This document shows positions 27,089 through 34,432 of a stretch of 51,785 bases of DNA, piece by piece (within the stretch, counting starts at the first letter, position 1; each line of letters starts with the position of its first letter). The notes beneath the pieces are model-generated. The model saw only the letters and a list, made by a program, of their open reading frames with translations. It made no database searches and had not been told where the DNA came from. This stretch comes from Defluviitaleaceae bacterium (GTDB lineage: Bacteria; Bacillota; Clostridia; Lachnospirales; WQUN01): NCBI GenBank assembly GCA_009781725.1, contig WQVF01000018.1, positions 1 through 51,785 of the forward strand. The letters are read 5' to 3'. Position numbers and translations under genes: made by a program.

Positions 27089-27820
27089 TTAAAGAATTGT
27101 CACCCAGTCTGGTGTAAATCCTATTAAGTCCATCGTATCATCAAAATCAAGCACTGCTGGTCGGTCAACTTTGAAGTTTTGTGCTGATTCCGGAACATCG
27201 TGCATTACAGTGAATTGACTACCATGAGGTTGCCAAGTGAAGGCGTGTCTGTCTGTTGCCTTTTCATACCCTTGCAAATTACCATTTCGGTTTATTCGCC
27301 ATTCATAATCCCGAGGAGAATAACGTACAGTATCATATTCGTAAATCGCAAATTCCAATCTATCCATGTTCCTAATCAATATACTTGTACGCAGGGGTTC
27401 ATATCTTTCTTTAGCAATGCTGATTCTTTCGTTATAAATGCCCAAAACCGCAGCACCAGTTGCGTCTATATCTGCCAGTGGGTCTGTAATCCCATATGAA
27501 TAATTTGGACTACAACGGCCGGATATAATACGAACTCGTTTTGTTATATGTGGGAATGGCATTTTGACCGATTTGACACTCCATGCCATCCCTTCAAAGA
27601 CAACATCCGCAAGCCCTAAGGGTGCGCTAAGATGTTCTCCTCCGATTGCATTCGCAAAAATATCGCCCCAATCTTCACCGTCGATATCTGCCTGCCCCAC
27701 AGCACATCTGTATGTTATCCATTTTCCTATATTAACTATAATGTCATCTGGCACCTGTCTAATGGGATAAATCTCAAACCGCCGTGCGTTTCTGTTGTCT
27801 CTCAGCCTGGGTCGCTGCAT
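27089..27820 (-). CDS. Putative type II restriction endonuclease
   Basis: I do not recognise the subfamily. The 243-residue product overlaps the end of a C5-cytosine methyltransferase gene by 47 bases and has an excellent AAAGGAGGTG ribosome site there, which is the usual layout of a type II restriction-modification pair. A possible PD-(D/E)xK-like core is D72 in G-L-A-D-V-V-F-E-G-M-A-W-S-V-K83, with Ser in place of the usual acidic residue before K. The role as endonuclease rests on position and this weak motif. Confidence 0.6.
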   Translation of the reverse strand: MQRPRLRDNRNARRFEIYPIRQVPDDIIVNIGKWITYRCAVGQADIDGEDWGDIFANAIGGEHLSAPLGLADVVFEGMAWSVKSVKMPFPHITKRVRIISGRCSPNYSYGITDPLADIDATGAAVLGIYNERISIAKERYEPLRTSILIRNMDRLEFAIYEYDTVRYSPRDYEWRINRNGNLQGYEKATDRHAFTWQPHGSQFTVMHDVPESAQNFKVDRPAVLDFDDTMDLIGFTPDWVTIL

Positions 27821-28709
27821 ACAGCACCTCCTTTAGTACTGCTTTAATCATATTTACCGGAACGGCGTTTCCGGCCTGTTTTCTGGTTTGACTGTCATTA
27901 CATACTATTTTGAAGGTATCGGGAAACCCCTGTAATCTAAGCATTTCCCGTGGTGTCAGACGTCTCACTCCATTAACTAACAGATAATTATAAGACGCCC
28001 CGGCTCGTAGCGCACAAGAGTAAGGATAGGAGCAAATATTTCCGCTCTTGTTTTCATGCCAAATTGCTGGATTGTGTGCACTAATGTGCCTTGACTTCCG
28101 TTTTTGGATGATTCTTTCAGACGCGAAGTGTTTTTCATCTACATCTGTGTCAGACTCAAGTAGCATGGATAGGTCCCACCCTGTCTTTTCTGTTGGGAAA
28201 GCAAAATCCACCATGTCACGAAAGCCCACAATAATCGTTCGCTCTCTTTTTTGAGGCAATCCAAAATCCAATGCATTGAGAACATCCCAATATACTGTAT
28301 ATCCAATATCATGCAGAGTTGTAAGAATCGTTTGTAATGTCTTTCCGTTATCGTGCCGGCTAAGCTGTTTCACATTTTCAAGTATGAACATTTCTGGTGC
28401 CTTAGCTCTTAGTATACGAGCAATATCAAAAAATAACGTACCACGGATATCATCAAAGCCCTGTCTGTTCCCAATAATTGAAAAGGGCTGACAAGGAAAG
28501 CCCGCAAATAAAATATCATGAGCCGGGATATCCCTGGCATGAATTTTCGTTATGTCTCCATGGGGCTCAATGCCATAATTTGCGGTATATGCACGTTTAG
28601 CTTCTGAATCTATCTCAGATGCAAAGACGCATCTTCCGCCTAGTGCCTTTGCCGCTTGATGGAAGCCGCCAATCCCAGCGAATAAATCAATATATGTAAA
28701 ATTGGACAT
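27774..28709 (-). CDS. C5-cytosine DNA methyltransferase
   Basis: The ATG at 28709 is chosen because GGAGGTGA stands directly upstream. The 312-residue product has motif I D-L-F-A-G-I-G-G-F (8-16), motif IV with catalytic C73 (G-F-P-C-Q-P-F-S), motif VI E111-N-V, motif VIII around Q-K-R-E-R-T-I-I-V-G, and motifs IX-X R-L-T-P-R-E and Q-A-G-N-A-V-P. It would protect DNA against the downstream endonuclease. The target recognition region between motifs VIII and IX is short, so the site recognised is probably short. Confidence 0.93.
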   Translation of the reverse strand: MSNFTYIDLFAGIGGFHQAAKALGGRCVFASEIDSEAKRAYTANYGIEPHGDITKIHARDIPAHDILFAGFPCQPFSIIGNRQGFDDIRGTLFFDIARILRAKAPEMFILENVKQLSRHDNGKTLQTILTTLHDIGYTVYWDVLNALDFGLPQKRERTIIVGFRDMVDFAFPTEKTGWDLSMLLESDTDVDEKHFASERIIQKRKSRHISAHNPAIWHENKSGNICSYPYSCALRAGASYNYLLVNGVRRLTPREMLRLQGFPDTFKIVCNDSQTRKQAGNAVPVNMIKAVLKEVLYAATQAERQQKRTAV

Positions 28710-28753
28710 GCAATCACCTCCGCCAATATGTGGAACATATTTTAACATAGCAA

Positions 28754-28793
28754 AACACCCCACGCCAGCCAAAATCGGCAGACGCAGGGTGTT
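28754..28793 (-). terminator. Hairpin between the leader ORF and the methyltransferase gene
   Basis: AACACCC and GGGTGTT arms with an inner GCC/GGC stem form a terminator-like hairpin. On the minus strand it is followed by TTTT, 45 bases before the methyltransferase start. It could act as an attenuator of the restriction-modification operon. Confidence 0.5.
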
Positions 28794-28826
28794 GTATTCC
28801 ATACTCCGTAAGATTATGATTTAGGC

Positions 28827-28871
28827 CTAATCCATCCGACTTTCATCTAAAGCTTGCAAATCACGCTTCAT
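28827..28871 (-). CDS. Possible 14-codon leader peptide
   Basis: ATG at 28871 has GGAGG eight bases upstream and encodes MKRDLQALDESRMD, then TAG. It lies behind a good promoter (28906-28934) and ahead of a terminator-like hairpin and the methyltransferase gene. A run of regulatory codons, as in amino-acid leaders, is not seen. Function is unknown; chance cannot be excluded for so short a frame. Confidence 0.35.
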   Translation of the reverse strand: MKRDLQALDESRMD

Positions 28872-28905
28872 GCTCTTACCCTCCTATGATGCTATGAGTT
28901 TGATT

Positions 28906-28934
28906 ACATTATTGGAAACATCTGTGCAGTGCAA
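28906..28934 (-). promoter_or_regulatory. Predicted promoter of the restriction-modification operon
   Basis: The minus strand reads TTGCAC, a 17-base spacer, then TAATGT. It is directly after the terminator of the upstream Hsp70 operon and about 35 bases before the leader ORF. Confidence 0.55.
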
Positions 28935-28965
28935 TAAAAGCCCATCCATTTCTGGATAGGCTTTA
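28935..28965 (-). terminator. Rho-independent terminator of the Hsp70 operon
   Basis: On the minus strand AAAGCCTATCC pairs with GGATGGGCTTT around a 6-base loop and is followed by TTATT. It lies 40 bases after the stop of the Hsp70-vWA gene. Confidence 0.75.
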
Positions 28966-29004
28966 TGTCACATACATTGCGCTTTACAGTAATGTGTAGT
29001 TACA

Positions 29005-31074
29005 CTACAACCGTATAAGCTCCGCAATACTCATCGCAATATTATCCAAGATATCAAAGAATTTGTCATTCAAATCATAAAACTTTCCGTTAGGCTTGGT
29101 AAGTGGATCATATGCATCAATGCTTTCCCGGTCCTTCCTGGCCACCACATATGTCGTAACCCGCCATTCCTCCAGCAGCCGGCATACATCCGGCACTGAG
29201 CGTCCTGCTACCGTCGGCACATGGGGCGGTGCGTCTGTTATTAGGATAAAGATATTGCGGCCGCCTTCGTCTCTGTGGGATTTTAGCAACTCTACCCCTG
29301 TTTCCAACGCATCCAGAGAGGATTCTGGAATATCTCCGCCGTAGGTTCTTGGGATATTTTTTACTTGCTTTTGGAACTTTGGTACATCGTCTGTAAAATT
29401 GTATACGCTGGGTTTTTCGTTTTCGCCTAAGTCACCAAAACCGATTAGCCCTAGCTTATACCCTGCTCCTTTGGAGGCTAGTATATTGGAAAATTCCACA
29501 GCCCGGTCTTTTACACCTGTGATATATGTGTCCATGGAGCCCGTTGTATCTATCAGGAAAACTACATTTACCTTTTCGCTGCTACCTGTTGTCTTTGGTG
29601 GCGGGGCTGCCGTGTTGGTACGGTCTATCTCCGCACGCTCGGACCGGCCTGTGGCTAGGTCTTTTACATATACTTCAAAGATATTGTTTTCGTCTATGGC
29701 ATAGGTAATTTCCAGTTGGGTTACTCCCGTCAGGCCGGTAAGGGCAACGGTGCCCACGTATTTTCGGAACTCTTCCTGCCCCTGCTCCCATTGGAAAACA
29801 TCTACATTTACACGGTCTGCGCCGGACATAGACGCAAAATTGCTGTCGGAAATACGACTGGGGATTGGACTGCCCATTGGGATTATAGGAATAGCCTGAC
29901 GCTCCATTGTGGCGATATTGGTGACGGCCTCTGTGCCAAATACTTGGCGGGTAATCTGGCCCACACGTACTTGCCTATCCGGCAAATGAATCAGGTAATT
30001 GTAAATACTTGCTCCCATTGCCACGGATTTAGCAGGGTCAGTTGCACGATATGGCTCTTTAAGGTAACCAGCAACCATACGACGCACCATGGGTATAAGA
30101 GTTGAACCTCCTACTAACACTACTTTTGAGATTTCATCGGTGTGCTTCCCTGCCCGTTTCAGAGCCTCTTCAATAATATCCCGGCTACGGTCTACATATT
30201 TGCGAATCATCGCCTCGAACTCTTCCCGGGTAATTTCCGCGTTGAGATTCTTGGGAACGCCCTCTACTATGACCAGCGGATTTATACGCACGGCTACCTT
30301 ATTGGTGCCAGATAATTTTTTCTTGGTTTGCTCAGCTTCTTGCTTTAGCTTTTGCATAACCCGTTTACGCTCGGCGATTTCTAAGGAGTCCAAATCAACC
30401 CCGGTTTGCTCTATGAAAGTCTGCTTCATCCAGCGCACCAGCTCCGCATCGAAGTCATCACCGCCAAGGTTCATATCTCCTACATCGGATAATTCTTGGA
30501 AGGTCTCTTGACCGTTTTCATCTGTGTCTACTCGCAGTACACAGGCGTCGAAGGTGCCGCCGCCTAAATCGTATACCAGCAATGTCTGGGCATAACTTTG
30601 GCGGTAGCCATATTCGATGGCAGCGGCCAGGGGCTCGGATAGCAAGTATACATTCTTAAATCCGGCTAAAAGTCCCGCTTGTTTGGTTGCGTATATTTGT
30701 CGGTCGTTAAAATAAGCGGGATGGGTGATTACCACTTCATCGAACCGCTCCTCCGCTTGAGCTTCGGCAGCTTGCTTAAGCTTGCGAAGAATCTCTGCGG
30801 ATACATCCTCCGGGGATTTTTCCATCCCATTGATATTAAGTTTTTCCCCGTCTCCCATTAGCCGCTTTACAGAAATTATTGTGCTTTCCGGGTAGATAAT
30901 TGCCCCAGCCTTAGCCTCGGCACCTACAATTACTCCTTCGTCGTGGTAACAGACCACGCTTGGCAGTATTTCGTCTGTACCATCTACTTTTACTGTCTCC
31001 AAGCTGTCTATCTTGTCGTTGTAGATTATTGCCGCTGAGTTGGTGGTGCCTAGGTCGATTCCTAAATATGGCAT
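29005..31074 (-). CDS. Hsp70 fused to a C-terminal von Willebrand A domain
   Basis: This 689-residue protein begins with a complete Hsp70 ATPase domain: G-I-D-L-G-T-T-N-S (5-13), S-V-K-R-L-M-G, E-P-L-A-A-A, D-L-G-G-G-T-F-D and V-L-V-G-G-S-T. A substrate-binding-like beta domain follows (about 385-480, ALTGLTGVTQLEITYAIDEN) without the helical lid. After a proline-rich linker comes a vWA domain from residue 502, with a metal-site motif D509-T-T-G-S-M, a threonine in R-T-Y-G-G-D and D614 in I-T-D-A-P-P. The vWA would bind a metal and a protein partner. AGGAGG precedes the ATG. It is the last of five genes in the operon. Confidence 0.92.
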   Translation of the reverse strand: MPYLGIDLGTTNSAAIIYNDKIDSLETVKVDGTDEILPSVVCYHDEGVIVGAEAKAGAIIYPESTIISVKRLMGDGEKLNINGMEKSPEDVSAEILRKLKQAAEAQAEERFDEVVITHPAYFNDRQIYATKQAGLLAGFKNVYLLSEPLAAAIEYGYRQSYAQTLLVYDLGGGTFDACVLRVDTDENGQETFQELSDVGDMNLGGDDFDAELVRWMKQTFIEQTGVDLDSLEIAERKRVMQKLKQEAEQTKKKLSGTNKVAVRINPLVIVEGVPKNLNAEITREEFEAMIRKYVDRSRDIIEEALKRAGKHTDEISKVVLVGGSTLIPMVRRMVAGYLKEPYRATDPAKSVAMGASIYNYLIHLPDRQVRVGQITRQVFGTEAVTNIATMERQAIPIIPMGSPIPSRISDSNFASMSGADRVNVDVFQWEQGQEEFRKYVGTVALTGLTGVTQLEITYAIDENNIFEVYVKDLATGRSERAEIDRTNTAAPPPKTTGSSEKVNVVFLIDTTGSMDTYITGVKDRAVEFSNILASKGAGYKLGLIGFGDLGENEKPSVYNFTDDVPKFQKQVKNIPRTYGGDIPESSLDALETGVELLKSHRDEGGRNIFILITDAPPHVPTVAGRSVPDVCRLLEEWRVTTYVVARKDRESIDAYDPLTKPNGKFYDLNDKFFDILDNIAMSIAELIRL

Positions 31075-31092
31075 ATTTTCCTCCTGTTAGTA

Positions 31093-32754
31093 TTATATAA
31101 TTGTCTTCTTAAATCTATCAGGGTCGAAAGTCTCCTTATACCCACTAGCCGGATACTCCGCTCCAAATCCCATATCCTCCACCTGCCCCCGCACAAGTCC
31201 CCCTTCTTCTTCTACCATCAGGGTCACCCGTAGTTTGGTTTTCCCGCTGGGGCGAACAGGCAAGCCGGTGATTGCAACTTCACCTATTGGCTTACACGCT
31301 TCGTAGGGGTCGTTGGCGTTTATACGCTCCAACAGCTTAAGGTCCAGACCGGTCATTTCGTCAGCGGTTTTTCCACTTAGGGTAAAGACATGGCTTTTCT
31401 TTGCCAGAGCGAAAGGGGTACCTCTTCTTATCATTGGGAAGAAGCTTTTCTTTGTACCGGTATCTAGCTCCAAGCCTATATCATGACTTACCGTTACTTC
31501 GAACTCTACGGATAATTTGCTTGCCACTGTACTAGGAGCGGGGTCTGTTATTTTATCCGATTCCACATCAGGGCTTGCCAGCAAGCCCATTTTCATCGCG
31601 GCATAGTATGTGGCACCCAAAGAAATATCCAATGCAGGCCGTTCCGATGAATAAATTTTGTTCTCATCGCTAAAAATATCTAAAAGCATTTCTCGCACCC
31701 ATGGCATTTGGGAGGAGCCCCCTTCCAGCAGCACCCTATCTATATCATCCGGGGTAAGACTGCCGGTGTAGGTCTCACGTAATGCCTTAAGCACCAGTTT
31801 GCGGGTTTTATCTATGAAAGGATTGATAAGAGTATGAAAGTCATCCCTAGTTATTTGCTCCACGAATGGCGGAATGCAGAAAGTGAAGGGTATCCGGAAG
31901 GACTTGACGCCAGAGAGTCGCTCTTTGGCCTCCCTGGCGCGGAGACTGAGCTCAACTTGGTTTTCTATGGCCAGCTCGGACGGGGAATGCCCGGTTTTGG
32001 CTTCTATTAAACCGCCGCAAAATTCTACTAAGGTGTCGTCTATATCATCGCCTCCGTGATGGGCTTCCCCTCCTTGGCTTATTACTTGTAGCTTGATGCG
32101 ATTCTCATCCCTGTCGGTTATATGAAAAAGAGTAATATCCAATGTGCCACCGCCAAAGTCGAAAACACAAATCCGTTCGTCCTCCATTAACTGCTGGCGG
32201 AAATTATAGGCCAGGGCTGCCGCATTGGGTTCCTTTATTAGGCAGATTAGTTTATCCTTAAGCCCTGCTATTTCACAGGCCCGATGAGTAGCCTTTTGTG
32301 CCGCGTCGTCGAAATCGTATGGCACAGATACCACAAGCCCAGCGATTTCCGCCTTAGGGTTTAGACTTTGGGCGTGGCTAACTAGCTCCTGCAAGATTTT
32401 TGCGGAGACTTCTTCCGGGAGATATTCCTTGTTACCTAGCTTTACGGTTTCATTGGTACCCATTTTCCGCTTAATGGACCGGATGGTAGTCTCCGGGTAG
32501 ATTTTCATGGAGCGAAAGGCTTCCTCCCCGATTACCCATTCATCATGGTCGTCCTCGGGGCGGTATTGTACTACCGAGGGCAGGGGGATTTTGCCGAATC
32601 CGTTGGAAATATCAATGGCTTCCGGACGGCTGTTTGCGTTGTCCCAATAGGATATTACGGAGTTGGTTGTGCCTAGGTCTATGCCTAGGACATACCAGTC
32701 CTCGGGTAGATTGCCCATTTTTGTGATTTCTTCACGGTAGGTTTCCCAGTTCAT
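31093..32754 (-). CDS. Hsp70-family protein, intact ATPase motifs, lidless
   Basis: The 553-residue protein has an N-terminal extension MNWETYREEI shared with the product of the upstream gene. A complete set of Hsp70 motifs follows: G-I-D-L-G-T-T-N-S (24-32), R-S-I-K-R-K-M-G, E-P-N-A-A-A, D-F-G-G-G-T-L-D and L-E-G-G-S-S. The C-terminal beta domain contains ITGLPVRPSGKTKLRV and the tail D-M-G-F-G-A-E-Y-P, also conserved in the upstream paralogue. It has no alpha-helical lid. Its ribosome site (CAGGTG) is weaker than that of its neighbours, and a long stem-loop precedes it. Confidence 0.92.
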   Translation of the reverse strand: MNWETYREEITKMGNLPEDWYVLGIDLGTTNSVISYWDNANSRPEAIDISNGFGKIPLPSVVQYRPEDDHDEWVIGEEAFRSMKIYPETTIRSIKRKMGTNETVKLGNKEYLPEEVSAKILQELVSHAQSLNPKAEIAGLVVSVPYDFDDAAQKATHRACEIAGLKDKLICLIKEPNAAALAYNFRQQLMEDERICVFDFGGGTLDITLFHITDRDENRIKLQVISQGGEAHHGGDDIDDTLVEFCGGLIEAKTGHSPSELAIENQVELSLRAREAKERLSGVKSFRIPFTFCIPPFVEQITRDDFHTLINPFIDKTRKLVLKALRETYTGSLTPDDIDRVLLEGGSSQMPWVREMLLDIFSDENKIYSSERPALDISLGATYYAAMKMGLLASPDVESDKITDPAPSTVASKLSVEFEVTVSHDIGLELDTGTKKSFFPMIRRGTPFALAKKSHVFTLSGKTADEMTGLDLKLLERINANDPYEACKPIGEVAITGLPVRPSGKTKLRVTLMVEEEGGLVRGQVEDMGFGAEYPASGYKETFDPDRFKKTII

Positions 32755-32774
32755 TTTTACACCTGATTTCTATA

Positions 32775-32841
32775 GACCTCTTCAGAAATAGGGAAAACAA
32801 GCTTGAAGTTCAGCTTGTTTATCCCTTTTTCCGAAGAGGCC
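32775..32841 (-). other. Long intercistronic stem-loop in the Hsp70 operon
   Basis: Three paired blocks are stacked: CCTCTTC/GAAGAGG, AGGGA/TCCCT and AACAAGCT/AGCTTGTT, with an 8-base loop. It begins at the base after the stop codon of the degenerate Hsp70 gene and has no U-tract, so it is not a standard terminator. It may set mRNA stability or processing between the third and fourth genes. Confidence 0.65.
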
Positions 32842-34365
32842 TTATGCTATATTTACAACAAATTCCTCTTGATACTCACTCCTAGGAAACAACTCCCCGA
32901 ATCCTAAGTCCGATACCTTGATTTTCATACGCTTGTTGGATATAAACTCCACGCCGAATTTTAGTCGGGTAGTTCCCTTGGGGCGAGGTGGCAAACCGGA
33001 TAAAAGGGGTGAGGCTAGGGTGATTTCGTGGCCTTCTTTCATTCTTTGGGTGATGAAGAGCTCTAGTTCACCGCTGACTTTGCCGTTTACCAGCACCAAC
33101 TTAGGCTCATGAACCTGCCACCAGTAGGATTCCCCTAGGGCCAGGGGCAAAAATGCATCTCCGGATTTTATCCCTATATCACCTAGTAGCTGGTGGTCAT
33201 CCTCTACCATGTAGGATTGGCCTGTGGCAACGCCTAGTATCCGTGCCGCCGTTTGGGCCGCTCCTTCCGCTGTTACCAGCTTGGGATTTTTATACATATG
33301 AATTTGGGAAAGAGCAAAAACATCCTCCACCGCCTCCCGGGCCCATAACATTTCAAAGCCCCCCCCTATGCACAGCACTGCATCAATATCTCGGGGGGCA
33401 ATTCGCCGTTCTGTTGTATTTTTCCCAAGTGCGTCTGATATTAGGCGGTCAAAATTTTGGGAGTAGGGTGCTACAAGCTGTTGTACATAGTTATGGGTAA
33501 CTGTCTGCTGGAATGGGGGATATACAAAGTTATAATACAGCTTTACGGGCTTTGTTCGGATATTCTTTTGGAATAGCAAATCTTTGTGCTGGTAGGTAAA
33601 TGCGGATAATTGCTGCTCAAAGCCAGAGGTGGTTTCTCCTCCAAAGAGCTCCCGGAAAAATACATTTACATCATCTAAAAGATTGCCGGTGCCGATTTCA
33701 TCATTGAAAATATTTGAGAGTGCCGTTACGCCATCATTGCGGAGCTCGTATACGCCGGAGCGGACACAACTGCTGCCATAATCCAGCAGCAGCACCTTTC
33801 CCTCTGCCGGGTGGCAGTTGCGATAATGATGGGCGAGTACACATTCCCGGCTCGGGACCAGAGCAAGCAGCTCCTTTTCATATCCCGCCAGTTGAAACGC
33901 CTGTCTTAGCTCAAGCTGAGCCTCATTGCTTAACCTGTCCGGTATAGCGGCTATTATCCCTACAATTTCCGCCTTGGGGTTAATATTCCGGACATTCCCG
34001 ATAACTTCTTTTATAAACAGGGCTAAAATACTTGTATGCCGGATTGTTTTACCGTCAACCTCATAGTACTCCCGATGTCCCAGGGACGAAAGCAGGTTGG
34101 AGAGAGTAATTTCTGTTCCTGCCCCTTGGTTTAATATTGCATATTCCCCAAAGACCCATTCCTTGGTCTCGGGAATGTACTGTATTACCGTGGGAATAGA
34201 GGGTTTGCCATAACCACCGCTTAAGTCTATGACCTCGGGGGCATTTTCGTTTAAATTATAAAATGCAATGCCTGTGGACTCATTACCTATATCCAGGCCA
34301 ATGATGTAATAAGTTTCATCATGCTTTTTTTCGGGGGGCAGGTCTCTATATGTTTTCCAATGCAT
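32842..34365 (-). CDS. Degenerate Hsp70-like protein with lost ATPase motifs
   Basis: The 507-residue protein aligns end to end with the neighbouring Hsp70s (N-terminal MHWKTYR, Y-I-I-G-L-D-I-G, C-I-G-G-G, C-terminal SGLPPRPKGTTRLKF and D-L-G-F-G-E-L-F-P). Its nucleotide site is altered, however. Phosphate loop 1 reads D25-I-G-N-E-S instead of D-L-G-T-T-N. Phosphate loop 2 reads D195-Y-G-S-S-C instead of D-(L/F)-G-G-G-T. The S-(V/I)-K-R lysine is absent. The reading frame is intact and well translated (AGGAG), so it is a conserved pseudo-ATPase rather than a decaying gene. It may be a regulatory or scaffold subunit. Confidence 0.85.
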   Translation of the reverse strand: MHWKTYRDLPPEKKHDETYYIIGLDIGNESTGIAFYNLNENAPEVIDLSGGYGKPSIPTVIQYIPETKEWVFGEYAILNQGAGTEITLSNLLSSLGHREYYEVDGKTIRHTSILALFIKEVIGNVRNINPKAEIVGIIAAIPDRLSNEAQLELRQAFQLAGYEKELLALVPSRECVLAHHYRNCHPAEGKVLLLDYGSSCVRSGVYELRNDGVTALSNIFNDEIGTGNLLDDVNVFFRELFGGETTSGFEQQLSAFTYQHKDLLFQKNIRTKPVKLYYNFVYPPFQQTVTHNYVQQLVAPYSQNFDRLISDALGKNTTERRIAPRDIDAVLCIGGGFEMLWAREAVEDVFALSQIHMYKNPKLVTAEGAAQTAARILGVATGQSYMVEDDHQLLGDIGIKSGDAFLPLALGESYWWQVHEPKLVLVNGKVSGELELFITQRMKEGHEITLASPLLSGLPPRPKGTTRLKFGVEFISNKRMKIKVSDLGFGELFPRSEYQEEFVVNIA

Positions 34366-34402
34366 AAATTTATGACTCCTACGTCGGCACTTTTATTCGG
34401 AT

Positions 34403-34432
34403 GTGTAAAATCCGCTTTGCGGATGTTTACAC
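34403..34432 (-). other. Intercistronic stem-loop after the GrpE-like gene
   Basis: GTGTAAAATCCGC pairs with GCGGATGTTTACAC with one bulged base and a 3-base loop. It starts at the stop codon of the GrpE-like gene. No clear U-tract follows on the minus strand, where the next bases are CGAATAAAAG. It parallels the stem-loop behind the next gene. Confidence 0.6.
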
